Shown in pieces: positions 26,001 to 37,550 of a DNA stretch of 64,000 nt. This stretch comes from Nymphaea colorata (lineage: Eukaryota; Streptophyta; Magnoliopsida; Nymphaeales; Nymphaeaceae), in contig NC_045142.1 of NCBI RefSeq assembly GCF_008831285.2, positions 27,045,876 to 27,109,875 of the forward strand, given 5' to 3'. The translations under genes and the position numbers were made by a program. Each line of letters opens with the position of its first letter. Position 1 is the first letter of the stretch. The notes beneath the pieces were generated by a model. That model made no database searches. It was not told the DNA's origin and saw only the letters and a list, made by a program, of their open reading frames with translations.

Positions 26001-29000
26001 CACCGCTATAGATCCATACCAGTGGTTTCTTCGCCTCTAGTTTTCGCTTATATGAAGTTTAACGGTGGTTTTGCCACCGGTATATCCTACTTTAACTAAG
26101 CGCCAGCTCGGCGAACTTATACTACAATTGTTATTTGCTCTCCCTCAGGTGCGTTCAGCTGATGCTTGTATACTTTTCTATAGCTATATTTTTGTCCGTC
26201 AATTTACACCGATAGCAGCAATGCAAGTGCCTAATGGAAACAAGCCATTCATTGAGAGGATGTTCATTAGTCGACAGGCAGAACTCAGCAACACCTTCCA
26301 ACCATCCACGAACGATAGTTTTCGTTGTTCACAATTGGCATTGGACACCGATGAAAGCAATGCTGCACCTTCTGTGACTTGAAATCAATGCCAAATTTGA
26401 AATCAGGCGTGTATTTGAAAGGAGCCACCCGTTGTTAGGACATACAAACGACAGGTGCCACGTTTATAATCACCCTGCAAACCAGTTTTCAGTACCATGT
26501 CTACATTCTAACACGAAGCTTTAACACAATAGTGGGGTTCATGCTGCTCAAACAAAAAAATAAACAACCCAAGGCAAAGGAAAGTTAAAAATCAATGAGT
26601 TAAAAAGCGAAGAAAAGAAAGAAATAAATATACTAGTATATATGGAAATTCGACGAACGGAAAGCACTGAACGAAGAAATCAAAACATGATAAATAACCT
26701 ACTGAAACAGCTCTCATTCCTTGACTTGTAACTAGTCATGGCCCTTCTAAAAACGTCACAATCCCTTTCCCAAGCATTATAGGGAATGAATTCAATCCGC
26801 TTAGATACAATCAAGAGGCAGAACGAGAGCCCTTAACTCTTTCCGCATAGACTCGAGAAAAATTAAGTTTGCAGCAGAATCAAGATCAGGATAGTGCCGT
26901 AAAAAAAACTGCAGAAGCTAAAGGGAAGGAATGGGTTACCTTTTACCATGATCTGGATCGGAGACACACTCCTTTTTTTTATCATTGAGATCTGCAAGAA
27001 TATACTTCAACTCGCCCTCTATTGTTCGTCAATGCCCTTCCAGTTTCCCCTCCCCCTATAAGGCGTAAGCTCACGATTTCTCCCCTTAACAATCATACGA
27101 TGATGATAACGATCAAATGCCCACGATTTGATTTGAAAATTTGAAGAACTTCGTGGAATTCCAGTCCAGTCAATCGGGATGATCACTTAAGAGTTTGCGT
27201 CAATAAGACCTACTGGCACTTTGGCACCCCTATGCTTTCCTACACTTGGGACTTTTACACCACCCCCCAGGCCCCAAGCCTCCGACTTTGGACCCCCCAG
27301 CTGGGCTCGACGTTCTCGGTATCGCATGCAAGGGATGGACACAAATCTGAGGGGCACTCTACATACCACAAACCTCATGCATGCTGCAAAAGAACATTTA
27401 CATGACCCAAGACCATTCTCAGTCGACTGGCATCTAAATCGACTGCAACCAGAACGCCACATTCCACATCCAGTGTTTGCAAGCGCTGCAAAAGCATACA
27501 GCTCTCTTCATAATGCAACATGGACCAGGGTATTATGAAATCCTTCAAATCATATCCCAACTCATCTGTATGCTCCCACTGCAACACAAATTCCTGCACC
27601 CAAAAGGCGGCAGCGTCGTTTGGTTAGGCTGCTGCTGGCCACCAAGCAATGTGAATGGTTTGAGTCCACCATCCCCTGAACCATCCCAACCTCTGCATTA
27701 GGAAACCACGGTCCACAGGGGATTCTGATTTGATTGCGGATCTCAACCAATGGTCTTATGTGATCCAAAAATTGTTGGATTTGAGTATGTGTACTGCTTT
27801 GGGTACAATGACGGCCGGCCGAAGCATGAAATCATGAAGTTAACATATGGGATGAACCGATTCAAAATTGTTTTGCAGACCAATATGAGCAAATGACTGG
27901 TACAATCTTGTTTGCTCCGCAAGCATACCCAAATCAGATTCACTTATGGGCAAAGGAGAACCATGACCAATAACATACGTTCAGAAGAATGTTGCTCGAA
28001 CATGTTCCGCTTATCATATAGTAGTCATCACTCGAATAAACAACAAACAACAAACAACTGAGGGTGGTCAATTTAGGAAAGGTTTACGAAAAGGTTGATA
28101 AAAAAAAAAAAAAAACTCTGAAAATTTTTGTTTAACAAAAATTTGACCACAAGTTATGCAAAGATATATAAGTTCAAAACATTACGAATGCACATGAATG
28201 CCAAATATTTAGAAAGGCGCAAAAAAGTTTGAGAATTTTTCAACTTTTGATTCAAATATCATGAAAATTTGATAAAATAAATAAATGTTTACAAAGTTCA
28301 AAAAGTTGTAAAAATTTGTGACACTTTGTAACGTTCCAATAGGAATTGCAGAAATTAAAATTGGAGAAAACTAGGAAGGTTTAGCAGACATTTTACAAAG
28401 TGTTTTCTTCAAAATGTTGTAAACTTCAAACAACTCAGAAAAAGTTTTGTCGAACATCTAAGAATTAGATTAGTAAAGAGAATGTGAAAATATACAAAAT
28501 ATGTGAATCTTTAAGATGATAAAAAATCCTTTCAAAAAATTGCAATTTTAAAAAAATAGTTATTAGTTTATGAAGTTTCAAAAAAAAAATTATGAGTATA
28601 TGAATTCAACAATGAGTTCATTAGGACAAACGAAAATTTAAAATCATCCACAAGTTAATTTTCTTCACAAAGTAAAATCATCCTTAAAAACGTTTCCAAA
28701 GGCCTCTCAAATTATGTGATAATCTATCTGCCTAAGGTTTGCAAATATGTGAGAGAAATAATACCAAAATTTTCCAAAAGGTTAGAAGAGCATGATGTTC
28801 TTGAAAAAGTATGAAATTTTTCATTTAAACTTACAAATATTTACAAGAAAAAAAAAGTTTGGGTGCTTATGGAAATAATTTTCTAAAAATGTTTATGCAA
28901 GTTTGAAAAAATATGTGAAAGATTGCACAAGTTGAAAGGATCGTTAAAATGTTGTCAAAGTTTGTAATATGTTTATAAAAAGCACATTAAGATTTGAAAG

Positions 29001-30044
29001 ATAATATATAAACATGTTGTCAAGCGGTGATTTGTTATTTGCCCGAAAGTTAGCAGACGTTTATTTTTCCAAAAGTTTGCAAAAGCATCCAAATTGGGAA
29101 ACCAGCAAGCAAGAGGTCACTATTATTTAAAGAAGGCAAACGAAAATTTAAAATCATCCACAACTAGAATTTTTCATCAAAAAGGAAGAGATGGGCAAAA
29201 AAAAAAAGATATCATAAAATATATATATGAGGGTGTAATTTTTCATCATAAGGAAAACACTGGAAAAAAATGGATATTAAATGGTCCAAACACCAAATAA
29301 ATATTTGAGTGGCCACAACTTTTTCGGAGTTCAAATTACGTAGTGTCCTATTTAACCTAGCATTCTTGCCTAGATATAACATGAATGTTTGCATGTGTAT
29401 TTAATGGAAAAAATGTGATTGCACATTCTATATATCACATCACGAATTTAAGATAGAGGAGGTTCCATATTTTTCTAGATGCTACAGAAAGCAAATTCTA
29501 CTAATACCTCAGCCTGGTACATCATCCTGTCGAAGTATGGATTACAACTAAATGAGTCTAACCCTTCTCCTCAAGAAACCTGTGATTCTTTTACTGAAGT
29601 TTTTCCAAAGAAAGTTACAGAAAGGCCGTTGTAGTTGCAGATCCCACCCAAGTCAGGCAATAATGAGCTGATAATTCAATAGGTTCTACTGGAGTATTAT
29701 ATCACTAGTATAAGTATCTACAGTGGGAAATTATTTCATTATCATAGATCCTATACTGCTGTTTCTAGTCACCAGTATACACCTATGACAGTGGTGATAC
29801 ACAGTTGTATACTGGTGCTTGTCGCCATTTGTACAGTCTTCACTAATTTAAGAACAAAAAAAAAACAAAAAAGAAATACTGCTTTATACAGGTGGCAGAA
29901 AATTCTACAGACAAGCAATTCTGCTCCCAAAAGCCAACAAGAAGATAGAAGAAGGATTCCAGAACTAACAAAATAATCAACTTGACGACTAGGTTTGATC
30001 TCAAAAGAGTCAAAACCAGAGAAAAATCAAAGTGCTTTAGAAAT
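26000..30044. other. Spacer between the two duplication units
   Basis: No gene is supported. It holds a few short ORFs (for example 26065-26382 plus and 27375-27599 minus) without a recognised family. It also holds a strongly A/T-rich block from about 28055 to 29165 (described separately) and ordinary AT-rich sequence up to the start of duplication unit B. Confidence 0.5.
28055..29165. repeat. AT-rich, degenerate internally repetitive block
   Basis: About 1.1 kb made of variants of AAAGTTTG, GAAAATTT and TTTACAAA motifs. A perfect 27-bp direct repeat (starting CAAACGAAAATTT) occurs at 28627-28653 and 29137-29163. The sequences after each copy are similar but diverged. It may be an old satellite or a decayed element. 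No terminal repeats are evident. Confidence 0.5.
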
Positions 30045-30422
30045 TGGGATGATAAAAGAGGCCAGAATGGCAATGACATTGAGAAAGTCTTTGAGACCCA
30101 GAGAGATTCAAATTTAGACAGGGGTTCTACAAAATCAATGCGTAAAAATCTACAAGCCTTTCAGTGGAACTTTTTCATCGATAAAAGAAGCACATGGTTC
30201 AGCAAGCACATTAACGTCCTTAAAATTGTGGCACAAATACCAATAGTGACTTTAGCAGAATAAACATAACTGATAAAAAATAAATAAAAACATCAGATTT
30301 CAAATGATGCAACAAAACAACTATCGTGAAACACATACTGCTATACAACTTTGCCATCACGAGTCCAACCTCGATATGCATCCTAACTCCTAAGCTTTCA
30401 AAGACTCGGGCACAAATTATAC

Positions 30423-33177
30423 CTCTACATTTCCAGCATGGAAAAGATCAAACGCACCATCTATATGCACTATGCGTGCATCTGGCCCTGGCCCCTGAAT
30501 CCAATACATCTACAGTCAAAGTGAGTCGAAAAAGCACAACAGTAGGAAAAATTAAGGTATTAAAGACAACATCAAGAAGAAACTTTTCCTAGTCTTTCAT
30601 ACGACTCATCCAAAAATTTTGCAAAGGTACAAGGTTTTGAAGGAAACACACCATAAAAGCAGAATTTTGGAATCAGGCTAAACTAAAAACTTGGGACCCC
30701 ACACTATTCACCTCAATTTACAAACCCCTAAGAACCAGCAGCAATAACCCCAAAATTAATGAGGTTAAAGTTGCACACATCACATACACATACATATACA
30801 AATGCATATATCATATATGCATGCGTCTGCGTGTGTGTGTGTCATAGTCACAAAAACGTGTTATTTTTGAAAAAACACGAAAGAAACGCAAGAAATGAAA
30901 TGCCATTTAAAACTTAAAAAAAAAACACTTTTTTTTGAAAAAAAGGTTAAAAACGAAAAAATGCTATGAAAAAACACGTTTTTTTTCACTTTTTTTTAAT
31001 GTTTTTTAATGCCAAACAGTTTTTTTTTTCATTTTCTATTTTTTATTTGTTGCAAATCTACTTATCTTTTGATGTTTGTGTTATTATTTTCTTACTTATT
31101 TTATTTTCCCCTCATTTTCAGTTTTTTAAATTAAAAAAAAAACTTTCCCGTATTTTTCAAAACCGCCGTATTATACCCGAGAAAAACCTCGCCGTTTAAA
31201 ACTCTGAGACGTTATTTGTGACTATGGAATTATACATTTATGTTTCATCAAGGATACATTTATTTCTTCATCAAACTTTACAGATATGATCTATTTATAG
31301 TTTTTAATAGGTCACAGGCTCACAGCCTTGAGATCGTGTAATTCTAGCAAACATATGGGCCTTAATAGCTAGAGAAATAAATGAACTCACAATATGTCTA
31401 TCCTAAAGTCTTAAAGTTTTCAAGTTTTGTAGTCCTAAACTGCATTACCCAAGACATAACCCTATAAAATAAACCAAGTTGGGTGCATATTGGGCGCATA
31501 CTGATTGCATATAATGCAACTTCTGATAATGTTTCATTACATGACTGGAGAAACTCCGAGAGCACCATACCATTGGCAAACACACACACACATATATATA
31601 AAGAGAGAGAGATTGTTATATTTTCCATTTTTCAGGAACAATGTTTTCATATCAGTAACCTAAATTGTCATCCTAAAGGTTTTCTTGATAAAATAGACTC
31701 TTAGCAGAGCCTCATAACCTGGTCTCACTACAAGAATCTTAAAAACATCCGCATATGAAAGTTCTACTGTTTTTCATTCTTCTTGGCATTCAACAGTTTT
31801 TTGAGCAAGTCATAAATATCTATACATATGTTCAGGTTCAGTAAGCTCACAGCATCAGCACCACGTACTTAGCTAAGCATGTTATTCATGGCATGTTCCA
31901 CGGTAGCATTTAGAACATGAAAAAATATGTACTTTGGAAGTAAGACCTGATGAAATGACTGTCGAGCAACTTTTGAAATTCATGAAAGAACTAGTTTGTC
32001 CATCAGTCGGATGGACAGCACAATGATTAGAACCATAATTTCATCATGTCCAGGAGATTGAAGGTTGTGTATGTGTGCCCTTGATGACCTTATGATAATA
32101 AGCCCCAAATTGAAGATGCAATTTCAGCAGAAATATATCAGGAAACCAAGGTACGACGAATTTACATAATGCCGAAGAGAAAGCTTATGACCCGACTAGA
32201 AGAAATAATTTTTCAAGGTCTAAAATAATTAATACAACTGTATACTAACGATAGTTGCTCGAGTATAAGAAAAATGGTCAGCATTCATTAGTAGGTCAGT
32301 TTAACAAGAAACAGTTGTGGACCACAGGACTAGATCAAAATATTAGATTAAGTCTTAAAACAACAATAACCCAAAAAAGAATAGTTCAAGCATCAATTTA
32401 TGATTTCATAGGTTTCCTTCCTCCCTTACCGAAGCTAACACCACGTGTTTACCGTGAAAACTATCCGGTTGCTCATCATTGTTCGTAACATACGGATATG
32501 GACATACACACCTTTATCACGGACGACCAACCGAAAAAAATATACCAAATTGCAAATGCATATAAGTAATTAAAATTCTGGCAAGGAACAAGCGAAATAA
32601 CAATCTTGCCGTTGGAGAATTGTACAATCCTTCGAGATGTAGGCAGGAAATGTGATATCCGTGTCGAACTTGCAGGCCTGTCCAGAAAGCAAGACGGGGA
32701 AGTTTAACGGTGCATGAAATGCTGCTGCAAGCCAGAGAGACTAGTCGAGCACAAATGCTGACCATGAAAACCATGATTTAACGGGAACAGGCGGGAAGGC
32801 AAAAATAATAACAATATAAGAGCAGAAGAGGAGGAGATGTGAACGGTACCAACAACCTCCATGCTTGAAACTCCTTCAGTTCGCTTGATCTGCTTGTATT
32901 GGCCAGCCTTCTTGGCGAGGGCGTACGCATCGGATCCATCAGGGAGAAGGCAGGGGTCGTCTCCGTGAATTATGTAGTCGATCTTATATTCATCAAAAAG
33001 CTTGTTCATGAATTCTTCCGTTATCGCGTAAGGAGCATCTGGAATGACTTCATCCACCCACTTCACGGCGTTGACCATTATCATCCTGCAGTTGGTCGGA
33101 AAGAATCAGATCGAACCAAATGGGCCGAGTCACCCAAAGTAAAGGCAAAAAGCGACCAACTTCGCTTACCTTTCATG
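30423..33177 (-). pseudogene. PECT1 partial pseudogene (exons 2-4 only)
   Basis: Exon counterparts on the minus strand are 32850-33085 (exon 2, frame and splice sites intact), 32605-32677 (exon 3, internally deleted) and 30423-30494 (exon 4). Exon 1, which carries the start codon, membrane anchor and HYGH motif, is missing beyond a few bases ending at 33177. Exon 3 has lost 112 of 185 bp, shifting the frame, and its splice donor GT is now AT (32603-32604). In exon 4 the catalytic HAGH has become HAGN, and Tyr before IDG has become His. Exon 2 carries R to Q in GRYKQ and TDI to MEV after GVSS. Exons 5-9 are absent. It cannot encode an active enzyme. Confidence 0.93.
30843..31226. mobile_element. 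Foldback element, CATAGTCAC inverted ends (copy in unit B)
   Basis: Starts CATAGTCACAAA and ends TTTGTGACTATG, a perfect 12-bp inverted repeat. The interior is T/A-rich with ACGTTTTTTTTCACTTTTTT foldbacks, a GTTGCAAATCTACTTATC segment and a CGTATTATACC motif near the right end, all shared with the element at 48460-48810. No target duplication flanks it (TGTGTGTGT left, GAATTATAC right). It sits exactly where unit B lacks about 1.9 kb of unit A. Confidence 0.75.
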
Positions 33178-35178
33178 CCTCAAGTGGAGGAACGCCCACC
33201 CACAAAAAACAAAAATGCCACACAGCCTATTTCCCTTGCGCAATGAAGTTTAAAGACAAACAAATTCTCATCATCCTCCTCTTGATAGGAATCTATCGCC
33301 AGAGAGAGAACTCACCATCGGCATTGATCAGCAGATCCTCCGAAACCCAGAGGGTGAAGGTGAGGATTAGAGGAGATGAAAGGGCGGGAACGCCTAGCCG
33401 CCTTTTTGGTTCCATTAGTTCGCGAGATGAGTTTCTTGGCTTTTAACATCTCCTCCCCGCGTGTTCGGCGGTTGACATCACCAATTACTACCGTGGATTT
33501 TCCAGTGACCTAATATGTGGGGAAGGAGGACAGCGTCGTAACCTTTCGGAAAAAAAAAAAAATAGAAACGAGTGAGCGAGGACTGAAACCGCGTAGCGCT
33601 TTCCAATTTTTTCAAGAGTTCATACTACTTGGATCTTATTATTTTGACGGTTGTAGGTAGCCTGTTACCCTGGTCCCCAAATAGACTTAAAAAAAAGGAG
33701 GTTTCCGGCTACTCACCAATAACTAATACCAATTTCAACCCAAATTTGATGGATAGATAGATGTGTTCTTCATACAGGAACAATAACAACCCATATTTAA
33801 AGTGAGCAATTTAAAGATTTTATGAAAGTATTATAGTCAGCGGTCATAATGGTTCTTAGATCATAAATCTCAGTCTGTTTTTGGAGAATATGATTTTAGT
33901 GTTGATTTTTATAGTTTAGAAGAAGAGAAACACATTTAACGAACTAGTTACTTGTAACATCATATCATATGTACTCTTGTGAAGAAACAGGGGCACGCAT
34001 TGACAAAATAAAAAAGACAAACCAATAAAAAAAATGGAAAAATAAACTCGCAAGCAAAAATAAGATGCGGAAGATAGATTCTCGTTTTAAATGAGACGGG
34101 TCTGATATAAATGCGAAATGAGTTCCTCAAAAGTTTTCGTTCTTTGAATTAAGCTTCAAGCTCAGTGGTCTCTGAAACATGTTCTTGTCAAGACTCTTCT
34201 ATAGATAGAAGTTTACAGTAGCTCTGTGCCTAACTACCCATGCACGTCAAAAGAAGGACGAATGAAAACCTTTCAAGATTTATCAATTACTTTTCTTTTA
34301 TTTTTATTTTTTTTAGTGCTGGTCAGATGTTTTTATTTTCAGGTGTTTGGTGACCCTGAGGTTTAGACTCAAAGAGTATCTATCTGAAACGGAGCACTTT
34401 AACTCTACAGTTATAGCGAACTATAGATTTAAGATCTCCATCAGGCTTGACGTCTGTAAATCTCAAAGACTGAACTAGAAGGGGCTTGATATGACACATG
34501 TGGGACTTCAGAATGCAAGTTGATCAATCCATGATACAAACCTTGCACTTATCAAACAAGAGGTTTTCAGTTCCTTGTTAGAAATCAATGAGCTGAATCC
34601 TATGATTTAAGATTTTAAAACCTCAAATTGAAGATTTGTGATTGTGATAATCAAATGGTCGAGATTCTCAAAAATAATGCCATTGCCAGTAAAATAAAAT
34701 TTATTTCGATGAATGTAATCTTAAAGGGATTGCTCCATTTAAATTGGTCAGACTGCATCATAGTTATCTCAAACAACCACAATTAAAACAAGTCGTGGAG
34801 ACGGGAGAGTTCTAATATTACTCACCATCAGTAGTCGAGCACTTCCCCGTCGACTACACGGGCCAAGTAGAGGAACTTCCGGCGTAGATCCAGGAAGATT
34901 CAACCTAATCATATCATACGGTACTATGCGTGTGCGTGTTTGCGTGCACCTGGGAACTGTAATTTCGACGGCAATTAGAGCAGGTGTCACCACAAGCAAA
35001 GAAATTATAAGTCAAAAAGCTCATGAAAACTAAACAGTTAAAAGAAATTATAGTTTGAAGATTTTGCTGCTCGTTAGCTTTCAGTATTAATCTGCATGCA
35101 TACTCATGTTAAGGTGCAGTTAGGAAACAGTCATTAAGTGGTTTGCCGGACGTCACTTGATTGCATCAGGCATCAACT

Positions 35179-35180
<2 letters not shown>

Positions 35181-35248
<68 letters not shown>
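35181..35248. repeat. (GT)n(GA)n microsatellite
   Basis: Short GT tract running into a long, nearly perfect GA tract in unit B. The matching spot in unit A (about 25500-25535) has only a short imperfect tract, so the repeat expanded or contracted after duplication. Confidence 0.9.
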
Positions 35249-35251
<3 letters not shown>

Positions 35252-35520
35252 CATATATTTCAATGTTCTCATGGATTTAATGTCTGTATTTCTTAAAATT
35301 TTAATTTGATAAACCTCATATTGACTCAGCAAATCCGACCTCGGATCTGAGATCGAGGCTTTCAGGCGCAACCATATAAATAAATAGTGAGTGGTTTAGT
35401 GGCGCATGAGTTTTTCAGATTTGACCCGTCTTTCTCGCACTTCAATTGCAGTCATTAATGGTGTCTCAGTTTCATGAAACTCACAATTTGAACCAATAAA
35501 TGGGACAGAGGAGCAAAAGG

Positions 35521-37550
35521 TTCAATTAAATCCTCATCCACTCTCATTATAGTTCACTGTTCATAAACACGGGTCTTGGTTAATCATAGTTCAGTTTTCA
35601 GACCCAAATCTACCATCTGAGACTAAACTTGAAGATGTTGTACCAATCGCAGCTTCTCATGTTGACTCAATAACTCGCCTGCATAGGAGTGAGCATGACT
35701 ACTGCGGGACTATCGCGGTCTGCAATACGAGTAAATGCAGGGTTGTGGTGGGCACCTGTTGCATGTCAGTGCCAGCGGCTTCCTCCTCGTCGGTGGCGAC
35801 GTGGTAGTGTTCCCCTCAACCCCACACGCCACACAGACAAATCGACGGGCATCCCATCAATCTACTGAAATGCCTCTTTTCATTTTCCGAAGAAGATTTA
35901 TGTACAAGTAATCAATTATTCAAGTGGCTGATGATTCATGTCCTTGCTTTCTTGCTGTTGAAACGTAAAAAATGGCGAGTGCCGTTTACCTCAGCAACCG
36001 GCTTTCCTCTCGAAGGATATGCCCAAGGGGACTTTGACCGGTTGCTTGGATGACTGTGCTCGCGGTTGGTGCAGATGAAGACGCAACCGCTTCCGCCGCT
36101 TGTCGGAGAGAGCGGTTGCGGTCAACTGCTTTCATTGTTCACCGGAATTTTACGCTACAGGAGGATTTATTGCCAAGTCTCGCTAACTCATGACGAGTAG
36201 AAAGAGACGAGTTTATTTGGTCCATGGAAGAAAGCCACAAGCAGTAGATTCTAAAAGGAATATGCAGGGAATGTCCGAAAAGTTGCCGTCAACGAGCCTC
36301 TTCCTTCTCCGGTCACCCGCTCCCCGGGATTTAGACGGCAAAGAGTAATGGCCCACTGATGTTAGCTTGATGGATAAAGGGACGGGTAATAAATTTACTA
36401 GATGAACTGTCGGTGGAATAAGATGAGAGCGACAGCGATAGAGCGGATGGTCGAAATGGGTAGCTTAATTAGTTCTTAAGTCATATTATTAATCACCAAA
36501 ATCCCATGTTAAAATGCGATTCGCCACTATCTATTATTATTACAGTGTACACGTGAAAGCTGATTAAGCGCCATGGTCCTTGGAGAAAATACTGTTTTCG
36601 CAAGCAAAAGAACAGAAAAAGAGCAGTAACGTGATGTATTGTGGGGGGAGGAGGGGAGCTCGCTTTTTTTTGTTTCTCCCACCTGCTCTGGAATTCTCTC
36701 TTGCGGCGGTTGCCTTCCCGGTAGATCCTTTTCTTCCAATCTAGATATTCGTGCTCCGCAGGCATTTTCATTTATGGTCTACCATTCTACGCTATATTGA
36801 AAAGAAGAGCTTCACGTGCTTTTAGTTTGTCTATGATATAATCATTTGCTGCAAACATGCATAGCTTCCTTCCAACATAAGAAAACAAGAAACGATTGTT
36901 CACGTGAGTTTTGGAAGAAAAAAGGACAAGAACAAGTAGATGTCTGATACTGTTACGAACGAGGTCTTTTCTTTTATCTCTCTCACCATATGAAAGCGAA
37001 GGCGAATAGGAAGAAAAAAAGAAATGCAATACATGGTTCGGATACTAATGTTTTTTTTTTTTTTACGTCCATAGTCTTATAGGACTAACTCAAAATAAAG
37101 AACAAAAATACAGAGATAACCATCCTCAAAATTAGTAAAATTATGATATTACCGCTGCAAAAGTTTTGCAAGGGACTCAGCCACTCAGGCTCCACTGTCT
37201 CGGAGGTATCTCACGAAAACATTAACCCCGCGCCAAAAAAGTTGAAAATTGCTGTGCGGTCTTGTTCAGAACTAGTGGGAAAAGCATCGAGTCTTAATGA
37301 AATTTTCTTTAGTAATAAAATTGCAAAAAGGCAGCCGTTGCTGCGCTTTGAAGGGGGGGGGGGGTGGTAGGTTGGTCGTCAGGCTGTCTCGTCTCTGTCT
37401 TGCCTGGGAAAGAAACTGGGCGGTTGCCTTACCGCTGGGGAAGCCGGTTTCACGTCCTGAGCGATCTCGTTCGGCTTCTGGTGGCTTTCTGGCTTTGCGG
37501 AGCGGATCAGAAAGGGGAGAGACGCAACAGCACCAGCACCAGCCCCATCC
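35521..37550. promoter_or_regulatory. 5' flank of the GOLD-domain gene
   Basis: Two-kilobase stretch between the end of duplication unit B and the GOLD gene start codon. The last 200-300 bp should contain the 5' UTR and core promoter. A 12-base G run lies at 37353-37364. No independent ORF is convincing and no TATA box was confidently placed. Confidence 0.4.
37353..37364. repeat. Poly-G run
   Basis: Twelve consecutive G about 190 bp upstream of the GOLD gene start codon. It could be in the 5' UTR or promoter. Such runs can be sequencing-length artefacts as well as structured DNA. Confidence 0.9.

Larger units (their letters stand above)
30045..35520. repeat. Segmental duplication, unit B (decayed copy)
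   Basis: Direct-orientation partial copy of 18486-25917. Relative to unit A it lacks about 1.9 kb of intron 3 (A about 19270-21144), where a 384-bp foldback element sits instead. It also lacks 112 bp of exon 3 (A 22586-22697) and about 614 bp spanning exon 1 and the proximal promoter (A about 23203-23816). A stretch of about 0.9 kb (about 33200-34130) has no counterpart in A. Exons 5-9 were never included or are gone. Confidence 0.88.

Noticed and set aside
26065..26382. 105-codon plus ORF between the duplication units
   Set aside because: No recognised motifs, no splice partners and no conserved counterpart in unit B.
27375..27599. 74-codon minus ORF with a protein-like composition
   Set aside because: A possible acceptor (GGTGCAG) precedes it, but no other exon, family motif or start context could be found. 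The chance level is too high.
32704..33084. Second PECT1 gene at the duplicate
   Set aside because: Exon 2 alone is intact. Exon 1 is missing, exon 3 is frameshifted with a dead donor, and exons 5-9 are absent, so it is annotated as a pseudogene.
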